DNA of 8,636 nt. Origin: Hydrogenophaga sp. GTDB taxonomy: Bacteria > Pseudomonadota > Gammaproteobacteria > Burkholderiales > Burkholderiaceae_C. How positions within the stretch are numbered: the stretch's first letter is position 1; each line of letters opens with the position of its first letter. Below the pieces are notes generated by a model that was given only the letters and a program-made list of their open reading frames with translations, did not search any database and was not told the DNA's origin. Where the stretch lies: the NCBI GenBank assembly GCA_030684755.1, contig JAUXXN010000091.1:1-8636 (forward strand), written 5' to 3'. Positions 1 to 5,176 of the stretch are shown piece by piece. Made by a program: the position numbers and the translations under genes.

Positions 1-449
1 CCGACCACCTGCTCTGGCACCACGCCGCCCACACCGTGGACCTGTTCGCCTACCAGTGCAACAGCCCCATCGTGCAGGCCAACGCCATCCAGGGCCCGAT
101 TCACCCGGTGCTGGGTATTGCCATGGACATGAGCATCCAGCTCAAGGCCGCCAACGGCGCCATCTGCACACTGAGCCTGAGCTTCAACAACGACGGCCCG
201 TTGGGCACCTACTTCCGCTACATCGGCGACACCGCGACCTACCTCGCCCGCTACGACGACCTGTTCACCGGCAAGGAAGAAAAGATCGACGTGTCGAAAG
301 TGGCCGTGTCCATGAACGGCATCGAACTGCAAGACCGCGAGTTCTTCGCCGCGATCAAAGAGGGCCGCGAGCCGAACTCCAGCGTGGGCAAGGTGTTCAA
401 CTGCTATCAGGTGCTGCACAACCTGGAGCAGCAGCTGAACGCTGCCTGA
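1..449 (+). CDS. ligC: 4-carboxy-2-hydroxymuconate-6-semialdehyde dehydrogenase, LigC/PmdC type (3' part only)
   Basis: This is a Gfo/Idh/MocA-family NAD(P)-dependent oxidoreductase. In the cytoplasmic protocatechuate 4,5-cleavage pathway the LigC/PmdC enzyme oxidises the ring-cleavage product to 2-pyrone-4,6-dicarboxylate. The frame is open from base 3 (first residues DHLLWHHAAHTVDLFAYQ) to TGA at 447-449, so about 148 C-terminal residues are present of an enzyme usually about 315-320 long. The N-terminal Rossmann domain lies outside the window. The HHAAHTVDLF stretch matches the family's His/Asp substrate-site motif. The segments AMDMSIQLKAANGAICTLSL and GIELQDREFFAAI, and the C-terminal NCYQVLHNLEQQL, are as I remember them from LigC. 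The assignment rests on recall of the family, not on a search. The gene is probably the last of a pmd/lig operon, because a hairpin repeat and a possible convergent gene end follow. Another Gfo/Idh/MocA sugar-type dehydrogenase is less likely. Confidence 0.85.
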   Translation, partial: DHLLWHHAAHTVDLFAYQCNSPIVQANAIQGPIHPVLGIAMDMSIQLKAANGAICTLSLSFNNDGPLGTYFRYIGDTATYLARYDDLFTGKEEKIDVSKVAVSMNGIELQDREFFAAIKEGREPNSSVGKVFNCYQVLHNLEQQLNAA

Positions 450-458
450 GCGTATTCA

Positions 459-496
459 CTCCCTCTCTCGCCTGCGGGAGAGGGACGGGGTGAGGG
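459..496. repeat. Dispersed-type intergenic palindrome, possible terminator of ligC
   Basis: The arms CCCTCTCTCG (461-470) and CGGGAGAGGG (475-484) pair over 10 bp with one G-U, around the 4-base loop CCTG. ACGGGGTGAGGG (485-496) follows. A CCCTCTCCC-loop-GGGAGAGGG hairpin attached to a GGGGTGAGGG tail is a form I recognise as recurring between genes in many beta- and gammaproteobacteria. It lies 11 bases after the ligC stop and has no T-tract. It may still attenuate transcription or protect the 3' end, and it would do so for a convergent gene too. Confidence 0.6.
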
Positions 497-529
497 TACC
501 AGCGCACCCATCCATCCACCCCAGAACCA

Positions 530-628
530 TCAAACCCCCGCACCCGCCCCCGCATAAGCCCCCAGCGGCAGCCGCGTCCACTGCCCCGGCGCGCTAGCGT
601 GGCCGTCAAACACCCAGTCAAACAGTGG
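530..628 (-). pseudogene. Possible 3' remnant of a convergent minus-strand gene
   Basis: On the minus strand one frame runs from base 628 down to TGA at 532-530 and encodes 32 residues. It includes FDWVFDGHASAPGQWTRLPL and ends GAYAGAGAGV. Nearly all its codons end in G or C, as in real genes here, and the residue mix looks protein-like. The frame is closed upstream by TAA at 631-629, inside the operator-like palindrome of the PIN module. The remnant therefore ends where that module begins, as expected if arrival of the module replaced the rest of the gene. I do not recognise the family. A chance open frame in GC-rich spacer is a real alternative. Confidence 0.3.
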
Positions 629-645
629 TTACACTGGTGTAACCA
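626..645. promoter_or_regulatory. Operator-like palindrome abutting the PIN toxin start
   Basis: TGGTTACACTGGTGTAACCA has 9-bp perfect arms around a central TG. Its last base is the A of the toxin's ATG. TACACT at 630-635 could act as a -10 element, which would put the transcript start near 642-645 and make the toxin mRNA almost leaderless. No convincing -35 was found. RHH antitoxins characteristically bind short palindromes at their own promoter, so this is the expected autoregulatory site for the antitoxin encoded at 1064-1297. Confidence 0.6.
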
Positions 646-1067
646 TGAAAATAGTTATAGACACCAATGTGTTGGTCGCAGCCACACGCTCGCGGCAGGG
701 CTCCAGCTTTGAATTGCTGTCGTTGCTGCCCGATCCGCGTTTTCAGATAGCGCTGAGCGTGGCGCTCTACACCGAATGGCAAGACGTGATGAGTCGGACC
801 GAACACCTGCCGCCGGGTATGCAGTCCGAGGACGCTCGGGGTTTCTTGCGCTACTTGGCGTCCATTGCCCACTTACAGGATGTGTATTACCTGTGGCGCC
901 CGTTTTTGCGCGACCCGGACGACGACATGGTGTTGGAGTGCGCCGTGGCGTCGGGTTGCCGCTACCTGGTCACCCACAACCTTCGCGATTTCCGCAAAAT
1001 CACCCAACTGGGCGTTGAACCGCTGACGCCCGCCGAATTTCTGGCCCGCTTGAGGAGCACACCATGA
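645..1067 (+). CDS. PIN-domain toxin (putative ribonuclease) of a type II TA module
   Basis: This 140-residue PIN-domain protein resembles the 'putative toxin-antitoxin system toxin component, PIN family' group. PIN toxins are Mg2+-dependent RNases that cut tRNA, rRNA or mRNA when freed from their antitoxin. The acidic set is visible: D6 in MKIVIDTNVLV, E44 in LYTEW, D92-D94 in RDPDDDMVLECA, and the THNLRDF segment with N112 and D115. The length is normal for the family and the active site looks intact. The start is ATG 645, directly behind the palindrome. There is no Shine-Dalgarno, which suggests a leaderless or poorly translated message. The stop overlaps the antitoxin start (ATGA, 1064-1067). 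The 5' end is richer in A and T than neighbouring genes, which fits horizontal acquisition. The RNA target cannot be read from the sequence. Confidence 0.88.
   Translation: MKIVIDTNVLVAATRSRQGSSFELLSLLPDPRFQIALSVALYTEWQDVMSRTEHLPPGMQSEDARGFLRYLASIAHLQDVYYLWRPFLRDPDDDMVLECAVASGCRYLVTHNLRDFRKITQLGVEPLTPAEFLARLRSTP
1052..1057 (+). promoter_or_regulatory. Strong Shine-Dalgarno of the RHH antitoxin
   Basis: GAGGAG lies 6 bases before ATG 1064, inside the end of the toxin gene. The toxin itself has no such site. This arrangement would favour antitoxin synthesis although the antitoxin is the second gene. Confidence 0.7.
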
Positions 1068-1297
1068 CCGCCCTGACCATCCGCCTGCCGAATTCCCTGC
1101 ACGCCAAAATCCGCGAACTGGCCGCGCGCGACGACATTTCTGTCAACCAGTTCATCGCCAGCGCGGCGGGCGAAAAACTGGCGTCCATCCTCACGGTGGA
1201 CTACCTGCGCCAAGAGGCCGCCCAAGGCCGTCGGCAAGACTTTGACCGCTTCTTGCAGGCAGTGCCAGACGTGCCCGACGAAGCCGACCGCACCTGA
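1064..1297 (+). CDS. Ribbon-helix-helix (HicB-like) antitoxin of the PIN module
   Basis: The product has 77 residues. Its N-terminus MTALTIRLPNSLHAKIRELA, followed by ISVNQFIASAAGEKLA, is a ribbon-helix-helix DNA-binding fold: one short strand and two helices, as in CopG/Arc and the HicB-like C-terminal domain. RHH antitoxins dimerise, bind their operator and use a flexible tail to block the toxin's active site. Here that tail would be roughly residues 48-77 (LRQEAAQGRRQDFDRFLQAV and an acidic end). It overlaps the PIN gene by 4 bases and has a strong GAGGAG ribosome site, so the pair is co-transcribed and translationally coupled. The likely DNA target is the palindrome at 626-645. The partner assignment comes from adjacency and overlap. 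Confidence 0.85.
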   Translation: MTALTIRLPNSLHAKIRELAARDDISVNQFIASAAGEKLASILTVDYLRQEAAQGRRQDFDRFLQAVPDVPDEADRT

Positions 1298-1328
1298 ACC
1301 TTTTCACTGTCTTTTTGAAAGTTTGACC

Positions 1329-2327
1329 ATGCAACAACGCCAACTCGGCCCTTTCCAAGTCTCCGCCATCGGCCTGGGCTGCATGAACATCTGCCACGCC
1401 TACGGCGCCCCTGTGTCGGAACAGCAGGCCGAGCGTGTGCTGCTGGCCGCGCTGGACGCGGGCGTGACGCACTTCGACACCGCAGCGCTGTACGGCTTCG
1501 GGGCCAGCGAAACGCTGGTGGGCAAATACCTGGCCAAACACCGCACCCGGTTCACGCTGGCCAGCAAGTGCGGCATGCAGGGCGTGCCTAATGCCGACGG
1601 CGTAAAAGTGCGCGTGATCGACGGCCGGCCCGACACGATTAAGGCCACTTGCGAAGCCGCGTTGAAGCGCCTGCAAACCGATGTGATCGACCTGTATTAC
1701 CTGCACCGCTGGGACAAGCAGGTGCCCATTGAAGAAAGCGTGGGCGCGCTGGGTGACCTGGTGCGTGCGGGCAAGATTCGCAGCGTCGGCCTGAGCGAGG
1801 TCTCGGCCCACACGCTGCGCAAGGCCCACGCCGAACACCCCATTGCGGCGCTCCAAACCGAGTATTCGCTCTGGACGCGCAACCCCGAGATTGCGGTGCT
1901 GCAGGCCTGCCGCGAACTGGGCGTGAGCTTCGTGGCCTTCAGCCCGGTGGCGCGCGGTTTCTTGTGTGGCCCGATGGACGTGGGCGCCTTCGACGCCAAA
2001 GACATCCGCCGCACCATGCCGCGCTTTGCGCCAAACCACTACGCCGCCAACCTGAAGCTGCTGCCAGCCTACAACGCCATCGCAGCCGAAGTGGGTTGCA
2101 CCCCTTCGCAGCTCGCCATCTCTTGGCTGCTGCACCAGGGTGATGACATCCTCCCGATCCCCGGCACCACGAGCGTGGAGCACCTGCTGGACGACCTGGG
2201 CGCCGTCAACGTGACCCTCAGCAACGATGTGCTGGTGCGCCTGAAGGCGCTGATCAACCAGCACACCGTGCACGGTGACCGCTACAACGCGCAGGCCAAC
2301 AGCGAGGTGGACACCGAGGTGTTCTGA
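1329..2327 (+). CDS. Aldo/keto reductase
   Basis: This 332-residue NADPH-dependent aldo/keto reductase has a (beta/alpha)8 barrel, acts in the cytoplasm and reduces aldehydes or ketones; the substrate is unknown. The catalytic tetrad is complete: D50 and Y55 in THFDTAALYG, K80 in TLASKCG and H126 in DLYYLHRWD. The cofactor region reads LPIPGTTSVEHLLDDLGA near the C-terminus. The motif set and length resemble the AKR13-like bacterial group. The frame is open further upstream to 1242, but that part overlaps the antitoxin and reads as non-barrel sequence. ATG 1329 places LGPFQVSAIGLGCMN at the expected N-terminus. The ribosome site is weak (GAAAG near 1317-1321). The gene probably forms a unit with the exporter gene 3 bases downstream. 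Only 31 bases separate it from the TA module, so its promoter is either in that short gap or upstream of the module. Confidence 0.93.
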   Translation: MQQRQLGPFQVSAIGLGCMNICHAYGAPVSEQQAERVLLAALDAGVTHFDTAALYGFGASETLVGKYLAKHRTRFTLASKCGMQGVPNADGVKVRVIDGRPDTIKATCEAALKRLQTDVIDLYYLHRWDKQVPIEESVGALGDLVRAGKIRSVGLSEVSAHTLRKAHAEHPIAALQTEYSLWTRNPEIAVLQACRELGVSFVAFSPVARGFLCGPMDVGAFDAKDIRRTMPRFAPNHYAANLKLLPAYNAIAAEVGCTPSQLAISWLLHQGDDILPIPGTTSVEHLLDDLGAVNVTLSNDVLVRLKALINQHTVHGDRYNAQANSEVDTEVF

Positions 2328-2330
2328 CCC

Positions 2331-2942
2331 ATGGCACTCGATACTTGGCTGATCTACCTGGTTGCCGCCATCGGCCTTTCGCTCTCGCCCGGCCCCAACG
2401 GCCTGCTTGCGCTGACCCATGGCGCACTGCACGGGCGCAACCGCGCTGTGTTCACCATCATGGGCGGGGCACTGGGCTTTGTGCTGGTGATTGCGCTGTC
2501 GATGTTCGGTATCGGTGCGTTGCTCAAGACGTCTGCCCATTGGCTCACAGCCATGAAGTGGCTCGGCGGCGCCTATCTGGTCTGGCTGGGTATCCAGGTC
2601 TGGCGCGCCCCGTCGGTAGGGGCCGAACTGCATGCCGATGCCGGCCCACGCTCCGGTGCGTCGCTGTTTCGCGAGGGTGCGCTGGCGGCGCTGACCAACC
2701 CCAAAGCGTTGCTGTTCTTCGCCGCCTTTCTGCCGCAGTTCCTCGACCCTGCACGCAGCCTGTTCACCCAGTTTCTAATCATGGCAGGGACCTTCGCCGT
2801 TATCGAGATGCTGACCGAGTGGCTGCTTGCCAGCATGGCGCACCGGGTGCGTCACTGGCTGCAGCGCGTCGGTCGCCGTTTCAACCAAGTTTGTGGCGGT
2901 ATCTTCATACTGATCGGTGCGGTGCTGCCCCTAAGGGGCTGA
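2331..2942 (+). CDS. LysE/RhtB-family amino-acid or metabolite exporter
   Basis: This 203-residue inner-membrane protein belongs to the LysE/RhtB family, whose members export amino acids such as lysine, threonine and homoserine lactone, driven by the proton gradient. Diagnostic features are SLSPGPNGLLALTHG at residues 17-31 and LTNPKALLFFAAFLPQF at 121-137. About six hydrophobic segments lie near residues 6-26, 40-63, 72-92, 117-137, 145-168 and 187-200. Length is typical. The start at ATG 2331 is 3 bases after the aldo/keto reductase stop, with GAGGT at 2316-2320 inside that gene, so translation is probably coupled. The substrate cannot be assigned. Export of a product linked to the reductase is a guess from adjacency only. 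Confidence 0.9.
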   Translation: MALDTWLIYLVAAIGLSLSPGPNGLLALTHGALHGRNRAVFTIMGGALGFVLVIALSMFGIGALLKTSAHWLTAMKWLGGAYLVWLGIQVWRAPSVGAELHADAGPRSGASLFREGALAALTNPKALLFFAAFLPQFLDPARSLFTQFLIMAGTFAVIEMLTEWLLASMAHRVRHWLQRVGRRFNQVCGGIFILIGAVLPLRG

Positions 2943-2955
2943 AACAAAACGAAAA
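2941..2955 (+). promoter_or_regulatory. Candidate response-regulator direct repeat (GAAAC-N5-GAAAA)
   Basis: GAAAC (2941-2945) and GAAAA (2951-2955) are in direct orientation with exact 10-base spacing. They start within the LysE-gene stop codon and lie about 90 bases before the CpxP-like gene. OmpR-family regulators bind tandem half-sites with 10-bp periodicity, and the E. coli CpxR box is GTAAA-N5-GTAAA. This site differs from it at one or two positions per half. CTGACA at 2970-2975 resembles a -35, but no good -10 follows. The motif is short and in an A-rich patch, so this is tentative. Confidence 0.25.
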
Positions 2956-3042
2956 GAACCGCAACCGCGCTGACACCCAGCACGAGCTGTGCACGGGCAC
3001 CATGATGGACATGTTCAACAAGGTTCTGAAAGGACCGCCATC

Positions 3043-3513
3043 ATGAAAACCTGGATCAAGCGCTCTCTCGTTGGCCTCACCGCCGCCACCGTCGTTTTGG
3101 GTGGGCTCACCGCCTGTGGCAGCCGTGGCGACCACGCCCGGGGCTGGAGCGACGAGCGCATCACCGAAGTGCGCGGCAAGGCCATCGACAAGATCGGCAG
3201 CAAGCTCGATCTCAACGCCGAACAAAAGCAGAAGCTGGGCGTGCTGGCCGACGAGATGATCGCCTCGCGCAAGGCCTTTCGGGGCGACACCACCGACCCC
3301 CGTGCCGAGCTGAAAGCGCTGGTGGCCGGCGACAAGTTTGACCGCACCAAAGCCCAGGCCCTCCTGGACCAGAAAATGCAGGTCATGCAAGGCAACGCGC
3401 CCAAGATGCTCAGCGCCTTCGGCGACTTTTACGACAGCCTGAACCCCGAGCAACAAAAGCAGGTGCGCGAGCGCATGGAAAAACGCGGCCACGGCTGGTG
3501 GGGCCGGGGCTGA
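3043..3513 (+). CDS. Spy/CpxP-like LTXXQ periplasmic protein, predicted lipoprotein
   Basis: The product has 156 residues. The N-terminus MKTWIKRSLVGLTAATVVLG has two lysines and an arginine before a hydrophobic stretch, then LTAC (22-25), a lipobox with C25 and G26 after it. It is therefore predicted to be an exported lipoprotein, and the lack of Asp at +2 favours the outer membrane. The mature part is charged and helical with two LTXXQ-type motifs, LDLNAEQKQKLG (about 55-66) and SLNPEQQKQV (about 130-140). That is the signature of Spy/CpxP proteins: ATP-independent periplasmic chaperones, or sensors that restrain the Cpx kinase. ATG 3043 was chosen because AAAGGA (3029-3034) precedes it by 8 bases and the signal sequence starts there. 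The gene opens a five-gene run ending in a CpxR/CpxA-type pair, which supports a regulatory role. Classical CpxP and Spy are soluble, so the lipobox is unusual. Confidence 0.82.
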   Translation: MKTWIKRSLVGLTAATVVLGGLTACGSRGDHARGWSDERITEVRGKAIDKIGSKLDLNAEQKQKLGVLADEMIASRKAFRGDTTDPRAELKALVAGDKFDRTKAQALLDQKMQVMQGNAPKMLSAFGDFYDSLNPEQQKQVRERMEKRGHGWWGRG

Positions 3514-3554
3514 TCGACTGAACGGCCAAACATCCATCTACCGCAGAGGTCACC

Positions 3555-4133
3555 ATGCTCAGAGGTCTGCAAGAACGCATGTCTACCACCACGCTGGCCG
3601 TTGTCGCTGGCGTCTCTCTGGCATTGAACCTGGCCGCTACGGCCTGGCTCAATGCCAGCTACGCCGCCTCTGGCTTTCCGGTGCCGTACCACGAAGCCCA
3701 ACTGTCGTTTGATGCGCAACAGATCAAAGGCTGGTACGCCTTCCTGATCGAAAAAGGCACCCTGGGCGTGTACTGGCAGACGCAGTTCATCGATTTCGCC
3801 TTCATCGCCACGGTGCTGGTGCTGCACGTTTCGGTGCTTTGGCTGGTGTCCCGGCTGTTTGCCCCAGGAACCCGTGGCCGACGCTGGATGCTGGGTGTGG
3901 CGGCGCTGTCGGCCATTGCGCCGCTGGCCGATGCGGCGGAAAACGCGGTGTCGTTCGTGATGCTGGCCGATCCCAGCGGTTTTGCCGACGGTCTGGCGCT
4001 TGTGTATTCCAGCCTCGCAGCGGTCAAGTTCGCCTTCTTCACGATGGCTTACCTCGCGTTGCCGGTGGGTGTAGTGGCAGGCCTGTGGCAGCGTTGGGCG
4101 AACCGGTTATCGGCCCCCACCCCAGCGCTCTGA
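3555..4133 (+). CDS. Uncharacterised four-helix membrane protein
   Basis: I do not recognise this 192-residue protein. Four hydrophobic segments are visible: about 12-36, 79-101, 110-137 and 147-175. A 40-residue hydrophilic loop lies between the first and second (FPVPYHEAQLSFDAQQIKGW and following), and the C-terminus is short and basic. Helix 3 carries polar, acidic residues: ADAAEN at 125-130. Asp80 opens helix 2 (QTQFIDFAF) and Lys158 sits in helix 4. Buried charges like these often line a binding site or channel. The start is ATG 3555, 4 bases after AGAGGT (3545-3550); M9 is a weaker alternative. The gene lies 41 bases after the CpxP-like gene and 11 before the next, so it is almost certainly part of the operon. 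It could be an accessory sensor, an effector or a regulated transporter; the sequence does not decide. Confidence 0.8.
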   Translation: MLRGLQERMSTTTLAVVAGVSLALNLAATAWLNASYAASGFPVPYHEAQLSFDAQQIKGWYAFLIEKGTLGVYWQTQFIDFAFIATVLVLHVSVLWLVSRLFAPGTRGRRWMLGVAALSAIAPLADAAENAVSFVMLADPSGFADGLALVYSSLAAVKFAFFTMAYLALPVGVVAGLWQRWANRLSAPTPAL

Positions 4134-4139
4134 AGGAGA
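4133..4139 (+). promoter_or_regulatory. Strong ribosome binding site fixing the start of the 102-residue protein
   Basis: AAGGAGA begins at the last base of the preceding stop codon and ends 5 bases before ATG 4145. This near-ideal site rules in ATG 4145 and rules out the longer open frame upstream, which overlaps the membrane-protein gene. Confidence 0.7.
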
Positions 4140-4144
4140 ACACC

Positions 4145-4453
4145 ATGCACACCCGCCATGCGAGCGTTCGTGCCATCGTGCAACAGGTCCAGGCGGTGGC
4201 ACCCGCGCTGCTGTCGGCTACCCGTGATCCACACGCCGATCTGTTGACGCTGATTTGGGGCCCCCAGTTTGATCGTCAGCATGCCATGAACCTGTGGGCG
4301 CGTCTGTCGCAGCGCCAGCCCGCACAGGCGATGCCCTTGCTGACAGTGTTGCTGCACGTCGGCGAAGACTTTGACCGCATGGACCGCGGGGCACAGCATT
4401 GGCTGCGCCGCCTGGTCCTGCGCCACCGCGCCCGGGGCGCAACGGTTCATTGA
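4145..4453 (+). CDS. Small uncharacterised protein in the two-component operon
   Basis: The product has 102 residues and I recognise no domain. It has no signal peptide and no convincing membrane helix (the hydrophobic run MPLLTVLLHVG is too short), and no cysteine. It looks mainly helical, with DPHADLLTLIWGPQFDRQHA in the middle. The last 30 residues are strongly basic and histidine-rich (HWLRRLVLRHRARGATVH), which would suit binding to nucleic acid, membrane or another protein. That last point is inference. The near-ideal ribosome site implies good expression. The gene lies 11 bases after the membrane-protein gene and 21 before the response regulator, so it is likely co-transcribed. It could be an adaptor acting on the regulator or kinase. 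Confidence 0.72.
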   Translation: MHTRHASVRAIVQQVQAVAPALLSATRDPHADLLTLIWGPQFDRQHAMNLWARLSQRQPAQAMPLLTVLLHVGEDFDRMDRGAQHWLRRLVLRHRARGATVH

Positions 4454-4474
4454 TCCGACATGTAAAAATGCCCC

Positions 4475-5176
4475 ATGAACCGCATCCTGCTGATCGACGA
4501 CGACGAGCAACTCGGCCCGCCGCTGGCCACGTATTTCCAGCGTTTTGAGCTGCAGCTCACCCATGCCACGCGCCCCAGCGAGGGCCTGGCACTGCTGCGC
4601 AGCCAGCCGTTTGACGCGGCCATTTTGGATGTGATGCTGCCCGAGATGGACGGTTTTGAACTCTGCCGCACCATCCGCAAAGACAGCGACATTCCCATCG
4701 TCATGCTCACCGCCCGGGGCGATGTGATGGACCGCGTGGTGGGGCTGGAGCTGGGCGCCGACCACTACCTGCCCAAGCCCTTTGAGCCGCGCGAGCTGGT
4801 GGCCTGCATTCAAACCGTGCTGCGCCGACGCAAGCCCAACGGCAACACCCACGCAGTGAACCTGTGTGCCGCGCCCACCTTGCGATTTGATGGCCTGGTC
4901 ATTGACACCGCGCGCCGCAGCGTGACCCGCGAAGGCTTAGAGGTTGAGCTGACCGGCACCGAATACGAGCTGCTGCTGATGCTGGCGCGCGAGCCTGGCA
5001 AGGTGTTCAGCCGCGACGACATCTTGAACCAGCTGCGCGGCCACGAGGCCGACCTCTACACCCGCGCGGTGGACATTGTGGTCAGCCGCCTGCGCAAAAA
5101 ACTGGAGCCGCTGGACTGCATCAAAACCCTGCGCAACGCGGGCTACTCGCTCGCGCTGCGCCGCCTGGCCGCATGA
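4475..5176 (+). CDS. CpxR/OmpR-family response regulator
   Basis: This 233-residue cytoplasmic transcription factor is activated by phosphoryl transfer from the kinase encoded next. The receiver domain (1-115) holds the acidic cluster D8-D10 (LLIDDDEQ), phospho-acceptor D52 (AILDVMLPEMDG), switch T79 (VMLTARGD) and K101 (LPKPFEPREL). The winged-helix output domain spans about 135-230, with LTGTEYELLLMLAREPGKVF, the recognition-helix stretch TRAVDIVVSRLRKKL and the wing LRNAGYSLAL. Residue pattern and length fit the CpxR-like subgroup of OmpR regulators, and the nearby CpxP-like gene agrees. The ribosome site before ATG 4475 is poor, so expression may depend on coupling to the upstream gene. 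The stop overlaps the kinase start by 4 bases. Assignment as the functional CpxR orthologue is inference, so no symbol is given. Confidence 0.93.
   Translation: MNRILLIDDDEQLGPPLATYFQRFELQLTHATRPSEGLALLRSQPFDAAILDVMLPEMDGFELCRTIRKDSDIPIVMLTARGDVMDRVVGLELGADHYLPKPFEPRELVACIQTVLRRRKPNGNTHAVNLCAAPTLRFDGLVIDTARRSVTREGLEVELTGTEYELLLMLAREPGKVFSRDDILNQLRGHEADLYTRAVDIVVSRLRKKLEPLDCIKTLRNAGYSLALRRLAA

Noticed and set aside
1242..1328. N-terminal extension of the aldo/keto reductase
   Set aside because: It overlaps the antitoxin gene, encodes Cys- and Pro-rich sequence unlike any barrel N-terminus, and ATG 1329 gives the standard family start.
1191..2633. A 480-residue open frame on the minus strand opposite the aldo/keto reductase and exporter genes
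   Set aside because: Its product is full of His, Gln, Arg and Val without recognisable motifs, as expected from the antisense of GC-rich genes. The + strand genes there have complete catalytic and membrane motifs.
2927..2939. GCCCC-TAA-GGGGC hairpin at the end of the exporter gene as a terminator
   Set aside because: Only a 5-bp stem inside the coding sequence, with no T-tract following on either strand.
2989..3042. Upstream start for the CpxP-like protein
   Set aside because: It would bury the signal peptide behind 18 residues. ATG 3043 has AAAGGA at good spacing and begins the signal sequence.
3839..4144. Longer frame in front of the 102-residue protein
   Set aside because: It overlaps the membrane-protein gene in another frame. 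The strong ribosome site at 4133-4139 fixes the start at 4145.
4460..4470. ATGTAA start-stop mini-frame and a single GTAAA before the response regulator
   Set aside because: A start-stop pair this short is expected by chance, and a CpxR-type box needs a second half-site 5 bases on, which is absent.
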